From Paracoccaceae bacterium (GTDB lineage: Bacteria; Pseudomonadota; Alphaproteobacteria; Rhodobacterales; Rhodobacteraceae), in the NCBI GenBank assembly GCA_902554885.1, contig CACDPV010000006.1, positions 1 through 64,000 of the forward strand: 64,000 bases of DNA, read 5' to 3'. Shown in pieces: positions 28,842 to 38,342 of the stretch. Each line of letters begins with the position of its first letter. Position 1 is the stretch's first letter. The notes beneath the pieces were generated by a model that was given only the letters and a program-made list of their open reading frames with translations, was not told where the DNA came from and did no database searches. The translations under genes and the position numbers were made by a program.

Positions 28842-30029
28842 ATGTCTTTGAAAGTGCCGAGTATCGAAGCGCCCCGATTAGGGGAACCTTTTTTGCTAAC
28901 CCCCGGGCCACTGACAACTTCTTATGATGCTAAGGCAGCTATGCTAAAAGACTGGGGTAGTTGGGATGGTGATTTTCGACGAATGACCCAACAAATGAGA
29001 GATAAGCTCATAGAAATGCTAGGGAGCGGTCACGAAAATTTTGATTGTGTTCCAATGCAAGGAAGCGGATCTTTTTCTGTTGAAGCAATGTTAGGTTCGT
29101 TTGTGCCAAAGGATGGTAAGGTTTTAGTTTTATCGAATGGTGCATATGGCCAGCGGGCAGCAAAAACTTTAACTTATCTCAAACGTGAACATATTGTTTT
29201 GGATAAAGGCGACTATCTGCCGCCTCGCGGAGAGGAAGTTTCTAAAATCCTTAAAGCTGATGAAGATATTACCCATGTTGTTGCAGTCCATTGTGAAACA
29301 AGTTCGGGTATCCTAAATCCAATAGAAGAAATATCCGATGCAACGTATAAAGCAGGTCGAAAGTTACTCGTCGATAGTATGTCGGCATTTGGGGCTATAC
29401 CAATTGAACCCAATAAAATAAAATATGAGGCCGTAGTTTCTTCTGCAAACAAATGTATCGAGGGTGTACCCGGTTTTGGGTTTATTCTAGCTCGAAAGTC
29501 GGCTTTGGAAGCGGCGAAAGGAAATAGTCATTCGCTTTGCTTAGATCTTCATGACCAGTGGTCTCACATGAATAAAACTGGCCAGTGGCGTTATACTCCA
29601 CCAACACATGTTCTGGCTGCATTTTTAGTAGCGCTTGAGGCGCATCGCAAAGAAGGTGGGGTAATCGGACGCGGTGCTAGATATAATAAAAATAAGAATA
29701 CTTTGGTATCTGGGATGAGGTCCATTGGATTTGAGGCTCTTTTGGGTGAGCGCTGGTTGTCGCCAATAATTGTCACATTTTTTTGTCCTGCAGACCCGCG
29801 TTTTGATTTTACGCAGTTTTATGATTTGATGAAATCAAAGGGCTTTATCATCTATCCTGGAAAATTAACTGTTGTCGACAGTTTCAGAATTGGTTGTATT
29901 GGACAAATGGACGATCAAATTATGCTTAAAGTTGTTAAGGCAGCAAAACAAAGCCTTCAAGAGATGGGAGTATCCGATGCCTCGCCTCCTATGAAGGCTT
30001 TGGACGAAAGAAAGCGACTTCAGGCTTAA
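28842..30029 (+). CDS. phnW: 2-aminoethylphosphonate:pyruvate transaminase
   Basis: PhnW moves the amino group of 2-aminoethylphosphonate to pyruvate, giving phosphonoacetaldehyde and alanine. The class V-type PLP enzyme shows LTPGPLTTSYDAKAAML at the N terminus, MQGSGSFSVEAML, VDSMSAFGAIPI and the PLP lysine in SSANKCIEGVPGFGF. I prefer the ATG at 28842 (395 residues) over 28830, because GGAG lies six bases upstream of it. It is the first gene of phnW-phnA-phnY, 23 bases before phnA. The C-terminal 20 residues extend past the usual end. Confidence 0.94.
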   Translation: MSLKVPSIEAPRLGEPFLLTPGPLTTSYDAKAAMLKDWGSWDGDFRRMTQQMRDKLIEMLGSGHENFDCVPMQGSGSFSVEAMLGSFVPKDGKVLVLSNGAYGQRAAKTLTYLKREHIVLDKGDYLPPRGEEVSKILKADEDITHVVAVHCETSSGILNPIEEISDATYKAGRKLLVDSMSAFGAIPIEPNKIKYEAVVSSANKCIEGVPGFGFILARKSALEAAKGNSHSLCLDLHDQWSHMNKTGQWRYTPPTHVLAAFLVALEAHRKEGGVIGRGARYNKNKNTLVSGMRSIGFEALLGERWLSPIIVTFFCPADPRFDFTQFYDLMKSKGFIIYPGKLTVVDSFRIGCIGQMDDQIMLKVVKAAKQSLQEMGVSDASPPMKALDERKRLQA

Positions 30030-30052
30030 TCTTATATTAAAAGGGAAATTTA

Positions 30053-31297
30053 ATGACACTAGTACCCCATGTAATCGCTAATGAAAGAACTTATCCGATG
30101 CCAAAAAGATGTGCTATTGCAATCTGCCTGGACGGCTGTGAACCTGAATATTTAGATGTGGCGATAGCTGAAGGATTAATGCCAAATTTAAAGATGATGC
30201 GTGAAACTGGCACTGATCGAATTGCGCATTCTGTTATTCCAAGCTTTACGAACCCTAACAATTTGTCGATTGCTACCGGTCGCCCTCCTGCTGTACATGG
30301 GATTTGTGGTAATTATCTCTTTGATCCCGATACCGGGGAAGAGGTGATGATGAATGATGTGCGCTTCCTACGAGCTCCGACTGTTTTCTCTAGATTTTAT
30401 GAGGCAGGCGCGCGTGTGGCGATGGTTACGGCGAAAGACAAGCTACGCGCCTTGTTAAGTGCTGGTCTCAAATTTGATGAGGGGCGGGCAATAGCCTTTT
30501 CAGCTGAGCGGGCGGATGAAACATCTGTCGCAAATAATGGTGTGGAAAATGCAAGCGAATGGCTCGGTATGCCTGTCCCAGAGGTTTATTCTGCAGAGTT
30601 ATCTGAGTTTGTCTTTGCCGCTGGCATAAAGTTACTGACCGAAATGAAGCCCGATATTATGTACCTTTCTACAACGGATTATGTGCAGCATAAATTTTCT
30701 CCGCAAGAGCAGGGAGCAAAAGACTTTTACGCAATGTTTGATCGTTATTTAGGTGAACTGCAAAAATTTGATGTTGCAATTGTAGTTACAGCAGATCACG
30801 GAATGAAGCCTAAACATGATGACAATAAAGAGCCAGCTGTTATCTACATGCAAGATAAAATGGATGAGTGGCTGGGTCTAGGAAAAGCGAGAGTCATTTT
30901 GCCAATAACTGATCCCTACGTGGTACATCACGGCGCATTGGGCTCTTTCGCAACCGCATATTTACCAGATAATTGTGATGTTAATGGCGTAATAAATAAA
31001 ATAGCTGCTTGCCCAGAAATTCTCAAGGTTATTGATAAAGATGAAGCAATTGAAACTTACGATTTGCCAGGTGATCGGATTGGCGACATAGTTATGATTT
31101 CAACTGAAAACCTTACCATAGGTACAAGTGAAGACCGACATGATCTTGCAGCATTAAAAGAACCACTTCGATCTCATGGAGGTTTAACAGAGCAGGATGT
31201 CCCATTTATTGTAAATAAGGTTATGGATCTTCCAAATGCCCCGGAATTAAGAAATTTCGATGCGTTTTTCTACGCAACACAAGCAGCAGCGTCATAG
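30053..31297 (+). CDS. phnA: Phosphonoacetate hydrolase
   Basis: PhnA cleaves the C-P bond of phosphonoacetate to acetate and phosphate. The 414-residue protein is an alkaline-phosphatase-superfamily enzyme with two-zinc motifs: CLDGCEPEY (D27), the catalytic threonine T66 in PSFTNPNNLSIATG, TADHGMKPKHDD, and HHGALGSFATAYL. Length fits known PhnA. It lies between phnW and phnY in one operon, giving the PhnW-PhnY-PhnA route: AEP to phosphonoacetaldehyde to phosphonoacetate to acetate plus phosphate. No phnX-type hydrolase is seen. Confidence 0.93.
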   Translation: MTLVPHVIANERTYPMPKRCAIAICLDGCEPEYLDVAIAEGLMPNLKMMRETGTDRIAHSVIPSFTNPNNLSIATGRPPAVHGICGNYLFDPDTGEEVMMNDVRFLRAPTVFSRFYEAGARVAMVTAKDKLRALLSAGLKFDEGRAIAFSAERADETSVANNGVENASEWLGMPVPEVYSAELSEFVFAAGIKLLTEMKPDIMYLSTTDYVQHKFSPQEQGAKDFYAMFDRYLGELQKFDVAIVVTADHGMKPKHDDNKEPAVIYMQDKMDEWLGLGKARVILPITDPYVVHHGALGSFATAYLPDNCDVNGVINKIAACPEILKVIDKDEAIETYDLPGDRIGDIVMISTENLTIGTSEDRHDLAALKEPLRSHGGLTEQDVPFIVNKVMDLPNAPELRNFDAFFYATQAAAS

Positions 31298-31310
31298 AGG
31301 AATATAGTAA

Positions 31311-32759
31311 ATGTTAAAAAACGATATACGTCATGAGGGAATGCGTATCGGTGGAGAAAAAGTCGTTACGGAGAAAGTTATTGAAGTCAAATACCCTTAT
31401 ACAAACGAAGTTGTTGGTACGGTACCTGCTGGTACTGCAGAGCATGCGGCAAAAGCGTTTAAAATAGCGGCAGATTACAAACCTTCACTTAGTAGATATG
31501 AGCGAAGTAAAATTCTTCAAAGAACTGGTGAAATAATAGCAGAAAAGCAGGATTATTTGGCCAACTGGCTAACTTTAGAATTAGGCATTTGCCATCAGCA
31601 CGCAATTTATGAGACGAAACGTGCACAAGATGTTTATCAATTCGCCGCGGCTCAAGCGATGAATGATGATGGGCAAATCTTTTCATGTGATTTGACGCAT
31701 AATGGCAAAGAGCGGAAAATTTTTACTAAGCGAGAACCTGTTCGCTCGATTAGTGCAATAACGCCCTTTAACCATCCGCTAAACATGGTCAGTCACAAAA
31801 TAGCTCCATCTATTGCGACAAATAACTGCATGGTATGTAAGCCAACCGAACTAACACCTCTTACGGCCATAACATTGGCTGATATACTATATGAGGCGGG
31901 GTTGCCGCCAGAGATGTTTCAGATTGTTACCGGCCTTCCGGGAGATATTGGCGAAGAAATGATGCTTAATGAAAATATTGATATAATTACTTTCACTGGC
32001 GGTGTGCCAGTTGGTAAGTTGATAGCATCAAAAGCAGGATACAAGCGGCAAGCCCTTGAGCTTGGTGGTAATGATCCGTTGATTGTTTGTAATGATCTTT
32101 CAGGAAGTGATTTGGAAAAGGCAGCTACCATAGCTGTAGCGGGCGCTACTGGGAACTCTGGCCAGAGATGTACTGCAATAAAACGCATTTTAGTTCAAGA
32201 AAGTATAGCTGATGCATTTGTTCCGATCGTCCTCGAAAAAGCTAAGAAAATTAAATATGGAGATCCTCAAGATCCTGAAACTGAGCTAGGTTGCGTTATA
32301 CACGATGAAGCTGCTGAGTTATTCGAAAATAGGGTATTGCAGGCTGAAAAAGAAGGAGCAGAGATATTATATCATCCAGGTAGGAGTGGCGCTCTTTTAC
32401 CCCCAATAGTTGTAGATAAGGTTCCGCATGATAGTGAATTGGTTATGGAAGAAACATTTGGTCCAATAATACCCATAGTAAGAGTTCCCGATACAGATGA
32501 AGATGTAATAAAAATATCAAACAGCACACAATTTGGGTTATCCTCTGGAGTGTGTACGAATGATTTAAACAGAGCAATTACATATATTAATAACTTGGAT
32601 GTGGGTACGTGTAATATTTGGGAACAGCCTGGTTATAGAATAGAAATGTCACCTTTTGGTGGAATAAAAGACAGCGGGAATGCAGTGAAAGAAGGTGTAA
32701 TTGAAGCAATGCGTTTTTTTACGAATGTAAAAACATATTCCTTACCGTGGCCAGAATAA
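31311..32759 (+). CDS. phnY: Phosphonoacetaldehyde dehydrogenase
   Basis: A 482-residue NAD(P)-dependent aldehyde dehydrogenase. Catalytic features are the [12 protein letters not shown] cofactor segment, the general base glutamate in [12 protein letters not shown] and the nucleophilic cysteine in [12 protein letters not shown], with [10 protein letters not shown] downstream. ALDH specificity cannot be read from these motifs alone; the assignment to phosphonoacetaldehyde rests on its place directly after phnW and phnA. It is followed by a terminator-like hairpin at 32779-32807. Confidence 0.9.
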   Translation: MLKNDIRHEGMRIGGEKVVTEKVIEVKYPYTNEVVGTVPAGTAEHAAKAFKIAADYKPSLSRYERSKILQRTGEIIAEKQDYLANWLTLELGICHQHAIYETKRAQDVYQFAAAQAMNDDGQIFSCDLTHNGKERKIFTKREPVRSISAITPFNHPLNMVSHKIAPSIATNNCMVCKPTELTPLTAITLADILYEAGLPPEMFQIVTGLPGDIGEEMMLNENIDIITFTGGVPVGKLIASKAGYKRQALELGGNDPLIVCNDLSGSDLEKAATIAVAGATGNSGQRCTAIKRILVQESIADAFVPIVLEKAKKIKYGDPQDPETELGCVIHDEAAELFENRVLQAEKEGAEILYHPGRSGALLPPIVVDKVPHDSELVMEETFGPIIPIVRVPDTDEDVIKISNSTQFGLSSGVCTNDLNRAITYINNLDVGTCNIWEQPGYRIEMSPFGGIKDSGNAVKEGVIEAMRFFTNVKTYSLPWPE

Positions 32760-32778
32760 TATTTCGCTAAAATTTTTA

Positions 32779-32807
32779 TTTGAGTGATTTTATTTTATTC
32801 ACTCAAA
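32779..32807 (+). terminator. Terminator hairpin after phnY
   Basis: TTTGAGTGA and TCACTCAAA make a perfect 9-bp stem with an 11-base T-rich loop, 20 bases after the phnY stop. It suggests that the next aminotransferase gene is at least partly a separate unit. Confidence 0.65.
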
Positions 32808-32854
32808 AGATTTATTAAAAGAAGGATAAAGCAAAGCAATTTTAGGAACGAATT

Positions 32855-34198
32855 TTGGTTAGTCATATCTTTCCCAGACACACACACGATGAATTGCCAA
32901 CAGCCTCAGGAGGCGAAGGGTGCTTTATTTTTGATCAAGCTGGAAAGAAATATTTGGATGCTTCCGGTGGTGCTGCCGTCTCTTGCTTAGGTCACTCGCA
33001 CCCGAAAATTATCAGCGCGCTTCATAAACAGCTAGATGTTTTAGCGTATGCACATACTTCCTTTTTTACCTCTGAACCTGCAGAGAGATTGGCGACTAAA
33101 CTTATTAATAACGCTGCAGGTGATTTGAGCCAAGTCTATTTGGTTTCAGGTGGCTCAGAGGCGATTGAAGCAGCTTTAAAGTTAGCCAGACAATATTTTA
33201 TTGAGATCGGCCAGCCAAGTAAAAAAGAAGTAATTGCACGGCGACAAAGCTATCACGGAAATACGCTTGGAGCATTAGCGGTGGGTGGAAATGAATGGAG
33301 ACGCTCAAAGTTTGAGCCTATATTGATCGATACTCATCATATAGCACCTTGTTATGCTTACCGAGAGAAGTATGACAACGAGACCGAATTTGAATTTGGT
33401 CAACGGGTAGCTAATGAATTAGAAACAACTATTGAGAAACTTGGTTCGCAGAATGTAATGGCATTTGTTGCTGAACCAGTTGTGGGAGCAACACTTGGAG
33501 CAGTCCCTGCCGTAGATGGCTATTTTAAAACTATCAGAGAAATTTGTAATCGTAATGGGGTTCTTCTAATTCTAGACGAAGTTATGTGCGGTATGGGGCG
33601 CACTGGAACTCTTTTTGCCTATGAGCAAGAAGGTATTGCACCTGATATTGTTTGTATCGCAAAAGGTCTTGGTGCAGGATATCAACCAATAGGAGCAACT
33701 ATTTGTACTGATAAAATATATGAAGCAATAAAAAGTGGCTCTGGTTTTTTTCAGCATGGGCATACTTATCTGGGACATCCTATGGCAGCTGCAGCAGCCG
33801 ACGCGGTTATAGATGTTTTGTTAAATGATAACATCTTAACAAATGTTAATAATACTGGCGATCATCTCAAGGATACTCTGCACACTAAGTTTGCCCAACA
33901 TGTCCATGTTGGGGATATTCGTGGTAGAGGATTATTCTATGGTTTAGAAATTGTTCAAGATAGAGAGTCAAAAGAGCCTTTTCCATCATCCTATGGTATC
34001 GCAAGAAAAATTAAGTCTGTCGCGAAGGATAAAGGGTTATTGTGCTACCCTATGTCTGGAACCGTCGACGGAAAAAAAGGAGACCATGTACTTTTAGCAC
34101 CTCCTTACATTATTAACGACATGGAGATAAACAATCTATCAACACTGCTCGCTGAAAGTTTAGATGAGGCGATTGAATCTTGCAAAGTAAGAGTATAA
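32855..34198 (+). CDS. Class III omega-aminotransferase
   Basis: A 447-residue PLP enzyme of aminotransferase class III. It shows YLDASGGAAVSCLGHSHP, LVSGGSEAIEAALKLARQY, RQSYHGNTLGALAVGG, the PLP aspartate in LILDEVMCGMGRTG and the lysine in IAKGLGAGYQPIGA. The start is a TTG with AGGA eight bases upstream. It sits on the same strand right after phnW-phnA-phnY, so it may feed an aminophosphonate analogue or other omega-amine into the pathway, but the hairpin before it argues for its own control. Compared with the enzymes at 13 and 16 kb it is a third, distinct class III subfamily. Confidence 0.82.
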   Translation: MVSHIFPRHTHDELPTASGGEGCFIFDQAGKKYLDASGGAAVSCLGHSHPKIISALHKQLDVLAYAHTSFFTSEPAERLATKLINNAAGDLSQVYLVSGGSEAIEAALKLARQYFIEIGQPSKKEVIARRQSYHGNTLGALAVGGNEWRRSKFEPILIDTHHIAPCYAYREKYDNETEFEFGQRVANELETTIEKLGSQNVMAFVAEPVVGATLGAVPAVDGYFKTIREICNRNGVLLILDEVMCGMGRTGTLFAYEQEGIAPDIVCIAKGLGAGYQPIGATICTDKIYEAIKSGSGFFQHGHTYLGHPMAAAAADAVIDVLLNDNILTNVNNTGDHLKDTLHTKFAQHVHVGDIRGRGLFYGLEIVQDRESKEPFPSSYGIARKIKSVAKDKGLLCYPMSGTVDGKKGDHVLLAPPYIINDMEINNLSTLLAESLDEAIESCKVRV

Positions 34199-34239
34199 CT
34201 CGTCAGTTCTTAGTGTTATTGATGAATAAACGAGGCATG

Positions 34240-35382
34240 TTAACTCTTGGAAATGCTCTTATTTGGGTCATAGAACGGTAAGTCAACGACGTTTGCAGGG
34301 AATGATCCATTTGATGTTTCAACCTGCAATGTTACTTCCTTCTCAATGACTTTTGAAGAAACCATTGCAAGTGCTATATTTTTTTTGAGCCTTGGCGAGT
34401 AAATGGCTGATGTCACTTTTCCTACTTTTTGCTCTCCATTTTTAATAGTCCAAAATTTAGTATTAGGGCCCTCTAGAGGATCACATTTAAGCACCAGGCC
34501 AACCTGGCTTTGTTTCACACCTTCTGATTTGATTCTAGCAAGCGCCTTTTTCCCAATAAAGTCATGGGATACATTAAGATTTACAAGCCGGTCGAGACCT
34601 AATTCGAAAGGATTTGTGGTAATATCTGCGTCTGCATGATACGACAACATAGCGCCTTCGATCCGTCTGATTGATGATGTGTGACCCGGTTTTAGCCCCA
34701 TAGGTTCCCCTATTAACATTATATGGTTCCAGAGTTCACGACCCATTGTTTTATCTGTGAGAAATATCTCGTATCCAAGTTCGCTAGACCAGCCGGTGCG
34801 AGAAACAACCAAGGAAATACCGTTCCACTTATATTCTCGATGCCAATAGTATTTAAGATCTAAGATGCTTTCATCAAAGAACTTAACCATAATATCTCGA
34901 GATTTTGGTCCCTGCAGTTGCAATGGTGACGCGTCAGGCTCAAAAATATTAATATCAAATTCAGTGTTTACTGCAACACCTTGTGCCCATAACAAAATAT
35001 CACTATCTGCTAAAGAAATCCAAAAACGGTTATCCGCTAATTTTAAAAGAACTGGATCGTTAAGAAGTCCACCGTCTTGATTTGTAATCAGTATATATTT
35101 GCACTGGCCAACTTTCATTTTGGACAGATCCCTTGATGTCAAAAGTTGTACAAAATCTGCCGCGTCAGGCCCGGAAATTTCTACCTGCCGCTCGACAGAT
35201 ACATCGCAAAGTATTGCTTCATTGACTAGGTTCCAAAAATTCTGTTCAGGATCTCCAAAATCTCGCGGTATATACATGTGGTTATATACAGAAAAACCAG
35301 TAGCACCCCATTCTATTGTTGCGTCAAAAAAAGGGGATTTGCGGATTTGGGTGCCAAATCCGAAGTCATCAGATTTTTTCAT
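34240..35382 (-). CDS. GcvT-fold tetrahydrofolate methyltransferase, DmdA-like
   Basis: A 380-residue GcvT/aminomethyltransferase-family protein. The central region (DVSVERQVEISGPDAADFVQLL, LLNDPVLLKLADNRFWISLADSDILLW, FEPDASPLQLQGPKS, VVSRTGWSSELGYEIFL) resembles dimethylsulfoniopropionate demethylase DmdA and its non-DmdA sister clade more than glycine-cleavage GcvT. DmdA takes the methyl group of DMSP onto THF, leaving methylmercaptopropionate. GGA about six bases upstream supports the ATG at 35382. The gene stands alone between the aminotransferase and the hydroxylase. I am sure of the family, not of DMSP as substrate. Confidence 0.65.
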   Translation of the reverse strand: MKKSDDFGFGTQIRKSPFFDATIEWGATGFSVYNHMYIPRDFGDPEQNFWNLVNEAILCDVSVERQVEISGPDAADFVQLLTSRDLSKMKVGQCKYILITNQDGGLLNDPVLLKLADNRFWISLADSDILLWAQGVAVNTEFDINIFEPDASPLQLQGPKSRDIMVKFFDESILDLKYYWHREYKWNGISLVVSRTGWSSELGYEIFLTDKTMGRELWNHIMLIGEPMGLKPGHTSSIRRIEGAMLSYHADADITTNPFELGLDRLVNLNVSHDFIGKKALARIKSEGVKQSQVGLVLKCDPLEGPNTKFWTIKNGEQKVGKVTSAIYSPRLKKNIALAMVSSKVIEKEVTLQVETSNGSFPANVVDLPFYDPNKSISKS

Positions 35383-35507
35383 GAGGTTCCTTAAAGATTA
35401 AAAATCATTGCTCTCTGAAAGGTCAATTAGCATCAATTCTATTTAATGCAACGTTTCCTGTACTTTTTAATCAACCTAAATATTACTCTATTTATTTGTC
35501 AAAGTCG

Positions 35508-36536
35508 TTATGATTTATTTTTCTTTATTTGAACCAAAAAGAGATCCCTTATTAGCGAAAGCCAATTGAGTAGTCGAGACACTAGTTTGATAAAGAAAGT
35601 TTTTAAAATTTTTGCAATCTCGTAAATTGGCTCCAGATAAAGATCCTTTATTCTGCTTTCTTTCCCGCTTTCATAGGTATCTAATCCAAAAAATACTTTA
35701 CCTTTATTTTCTGATAAGTGTAATGATCCAAAAACCCAATCCCATATTGCCAATGCAGCCCCAAAATTTTTATCATAATGCTCTTCTGCAATGGAGTGGT
35801 GTACTTGATGCTGTGATGGTGAAATCAAAATATGCTCAAGCCATTTCCAATAGGCTATATCTATATGACTGTGTCGTAAATTTGATCCGGTTGCGTGGAA
35901 AAAAAATACCAGTATGTTCACTCCCACGATTGTGTAAAGATCGACAGCATTGCCGAAAAAAAATAAAAAGCTTGGAATTACTAAGCCTTGAGCAAAAACA
36001 CTTCTTAACGAAAATAATACTCCTTCCAAAGGATGAACTCGATAAACTGTAATTGGAGTCATAGTTTTTGCTGAGTGGTGCACTTTATGTATAGCCCATA
36101 ATAATGGTATTTTGTGCATCCATCTGTGGACGACGTACTTTGTAAAATCGTCAACTACAAATAGAGTAATTGTAAACAATGCAATTATAATACTGGTAGG
36201 AGTACTAACGAAAAAATTTTGATTGAAAGCATCTACGCTATGCAAAAACATATAGATTGCGGTAGAAATTGCAACTTGTGAAATCAGTAAGGGTGATATG
36301 AAGAATGTAAATACTCTGTTTACTAAGAAGAGTTTGTAATCAGCTTTTGCAGATCCTGACCACAGTATCTTTCGATCAAAAATCTTTTTAAAAGTACTTT
36401 TCAAACTTTGTCGTCTAACGAATAAAAGCCAAAGAGAGGCCAGCACTACGGATAATACTAAATAACCCGTGAAGACTCTTTTTTTTGGATTAATAAAGTC
36501 CGAAAGAAAAAATTCGATAAGGTTAATATCATCCAT
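35508..36536 (-). CDS. Fatty acid hydroxylase/sterol desaturase family membrane protein
   Basis: A 342-residue integral membrane di-iron enzyme. The histidine boxes are visible: HRWMH, HKVHHSAKTMTP, HSHID and SQHQVHH, placed among about five hydrophobic segments. Members hydroxylate or desaturate fatty acids, sterols, ornithine lipids or carotenoids. The last 25 residues are basic. No lipid-related neighbour narrows the substrate; the flanking genes are unrelated. Confidence 0.88.
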   Translation of the reverse strand: MDDINLIEFFLSDFINPKKRVFTGYLVLSVVLASLWLLFVRRQSLKSTFKKIFDRKILWSGSAKADYKLFLVNRVFTFFISPLLISQVAISTAIYMFLHSVDAFNQNFFVSTPTSIIIALFTITLFVVDDFTKYVVHRWMHKIPLLWAIHKVHHSAKTMTPITVYRVHPLEGVLFSLRSVFAQGLVIPSFLFFFGNAVDLYTIVGVNILVFFFHATGSNLRHSHIDIAYWKWLEHILISPSQHQVHHSIAEEHYDKNFGAALAIWDWVFGSLHLSENKGKVFFGLDTYESGKESRIKDLYLEPIYEIAKILKTFFIKLVSRLLNWLSLIRDLFLVQIKKNKS

Positions 36537-36557
36537 TGATGGCTACCACTTGGCTGA

Positions 36558-36583
36558 AGTAAGGGCATATTAATGCCCTTACT
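36558..36583. terminator. Perfect hairpin downstream of the DUF4856 gene
   Basis: AGTAAGGGCAT and ATGCCCTTACT form a perfect 11-bp stem with a four-base loop (ATTA), between the stop of the DUF4856 gene (36601) and the start of the fatty acid hydroxylase gene, both on -. It is likely the terminator of the former; the T tract after it is weak. Confidence 0.65.
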
Positions 36584-36600
36584 AGTTCAATATTTAGATA

Positions 36601-38004
36601 TTAATCAGTTTCTGCACTGCTTGCAGAATCTAATTTATCTGTTAGCGCTTGCAAATCGTTAAGCCCATCATTTACGCGGGCTTTAACGCTAAACTGATCA
36701 ACCATCATTTGCTGTATTTTAAGCATATGAAGCTGATAATCAGACCACGATCTCTTGCGATCCATTACGAAATTACCGTTGGAATCCATGCCAGTTACGT
36801 AAGAATTATTTAGCGTAACAGGTCCGAAACCCATTAGTTCGTTCATTTTTGTGGCAGTTGCTCCAAGGTTACTTTTACCAGACTGCATAGCCATGGCAAA
36901 ACCTTTTAGCTCTCCCCAATGTTTTGCATAAGCCCGATAGGCTTTATTCAAATCATCTCCACTTAGATCTTTCATCTTATTAATGTCTTTATACACTGAG
37001 CCAGCATATTTAAATACCGCTTCCGCAAGTACTTTTTCCCAATTTTCCTCAATTGTCGCAGCATAAGCTTTTAGCTGAGAACGCTCACTATCTGATAATG
37101 CATCTCCAGCGGCAGCAGTGATCAGTTTACGACCGTCCAAGAAAGCATCAAACAGTGTATTGGTGTAGTTTGTAGATTTTGTGCCTGATCGATCAAATGC
37201 GGCCGCATAGTAGCACGGTCCAAATACATATTCCGATTTAAGGTCAACCATTCCGTCTCCGTTTTTATCGGCGGCACCCTGATTTTTCATTTTTGCGATT
37301 TCATAGACTTTATTTGGATTAAAACCATGCTGGTGAGCCGCTGCACCCCAATATCCAAATGCCTCATCCCACGAATGTTCTTTTCCAGTGTAATGAGCTC
37401 CATCTTTGTAGGGCTTGTTATTAGGTTTTTTCTCTGCACTGAGTTTTTCATCAAGGTAATTATCTACAGCCTGATTATAGGCCATTGCTCCCATGGTATA
37501 TTTTGAGATCAATTGGGCCCAGTCATATCCGGTATCTGCATCAAACCCTTTATTAGATTTGGCTGCCATGGCTATCATATTATATGCTACATCTTTACCA
37601 GACATGTTGCCTGGCCATGCTGACATAGTGCCATCATAAAATTTACCAGAGATATTTTTGCCTTTTGAGATTTGGTGCAAAGATGTTTGCTTAATTTTGA
37701 ATCCATCTTTTGATTTAGGTGCAATGATTGGAAGGTCGTCGTCTGAACCATTGAAATATGAAAGCATCTGCGCTTCCAAATCAGCAGCGTTTCCACCGCC
37801 GTTACCTTTGCCAGCTAATTTTTTAAGGCTTTGTTCTAATACATGCCTTGCAATTTGACCTGAGTAAGAAACAGTATTTGTTTTATCTCCAGAGTAACCT
37901 TTGAGAGTTACCGGGAAGGGTCCATATCCGTCAGATAGTGCCATCGTGCCGGATAATGCTACAGCAACGATTGCTGTAGTGACTTTGAGCTTTTTCATAA
38001 TCAT
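36601..38004 (-). CDS. Secreted DUF4856-family protein
   Basis: A 467-residue protein with an N-terminal signal peptide (about 23 residues, MIMKKLKVTTAIVAVALSG, likely cleaved after MALS or nearby). The rest matches the DUF4856 family as I recall it (PVTLKGYSG..., HSWDEAFGYWGAAAHQH, SEYVFGPCYYAAAFDRSG), whose helical imelysin-like members are found near iron genes. Residues 246-258 read DKNGDGMVDLKSE, an EF-hand-like calcium loop. AGGAG six bases upstream supports the start at 38004. It is divergent from hemP, pointing to an iron or heme role; that is inference. Confidence 0.78.
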   Translation of the reverse strand: MIMKKLKVTTAIVAVALSGTMALSDGYGPFPVTLKGYSGDKTNTVSYSGQIARHVLEQSLKKLAGKGNGGGNAADLEAQMLSYFNGSDDDLPIIAPKSKDGFKIKQTSLHQISKGKNISGKFYDGTMSAWPGNMSGKDVAYNMIAMAAKSNKGFDADTGYDWAQLISKYTMGAMAYNQAVDNYLDEKLSAEKKPNNKPYKDGAHYTGKEHSWDEAFGYWGAAAHQHGFNPNKVYEIAKMKNQGAADKNGDGMVDLKSEYVFGPCYYAAAFDRSGTKSTNYTNTLFDAFLDGRKLITAAAGDALSDSERSQLKAYAATIEENWEKVLAEAVFKYAGSVYKDINKMKDLSGDDLNKAYRAYAKHWGELKGFAMAMQSGKSNLGATATKMNELMGFGPVTLNNSYVTGMDSNGNFVMDRKRSWSDYQLHMLKIQQMMVDQFSVKARVNDGLNDLQALTDKLDSASSAETD

Positions 38005-38078
38005 CTATTTCTCCTATATTGACGAAAACTGTAAAACCGACTGTTTTTATCAACTTAATTACTCCCATTGTCAATAAA

Positions 38079-38114
38079 CCTGATAAAAATAATCAGGATT
38101 GACATTCCTGATTA
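38079..38114. promoter_or_regulatory. Triple CCTGAT/ATCAGG repeat in the hemP divergent region
   Basis: CCTGAT (38079-38084), ATCAGG (38092-38097) and CCTGAT (38107-38112) alternate in orientation. The last two lie in a perfect inverted repeat: TAATCAGGA (38090-38098) and TCCTGATTA (38106-38114) around TTGACAT, which contains a consensus -35 hexamer. This is the layout of a repressor or regulator site over a promoter, in the gap between DUF4856 and the hemP operon. Confidence 0.55.
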
Positions 38115-38189
38115 AATCTATCAACTATTACTTCAGCCAGCTCGAATCTGTGCAAGCTACTCTCCATCGTTAAAAGGGGCATAATTGAT

Positions 38190-38342
38190 ATGGATTTTCA
38201 CGAAAGCAGTGAAGAAGAGCCGGCCACTGATATTCAAGAGGTTTTGAATGTTTTCAGTAGCTTAGGAGGATCAGATATATGGCAATTGGAGTGGCTAATT
38301 GACCGAGTTGAAGACAGTGATTGGGGAATGTCATGGCTTTAG
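38190..38342 (+). CDS. Small acidic ORF upstream of hemP (50 codons)
   Basis: An open frame of 50 codons starts at the ATG at 38190 (AGGGG about 10 bases upstream) and ends TAG at 38340-38342. The peptide begins MDFHESSEEEPATDIQEV and ends DSDWGMSWL; it is strongly acidic, with three tryptophans. Its stop overlaps the hemP start (38333) by 10 bases, which favours coupled translation. I do not recognise a family. It may instead be a leader peptide controlling hemP. Confidence 0.5.
   Translation: MDFHESSEEEPATDIQEVLNVFSSLGGSDIWQLEWLIDRVEDSDWGMSWL

Noticed and set aside
35612-36052. 146-codon open frame on + inside the fatty acid hydroxylase region
   Set aside because: It is fully antisense to a clear hydroxylase gene, has no recognisable domain and has histidine-box DNA as its complement.
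38079-38114. Treating the CCTGAT repeats as a CRISPR array
   Set aside because: Only three 6-bp copies in alternating orientation, without regular spacers; better explained as a protein-binding site.
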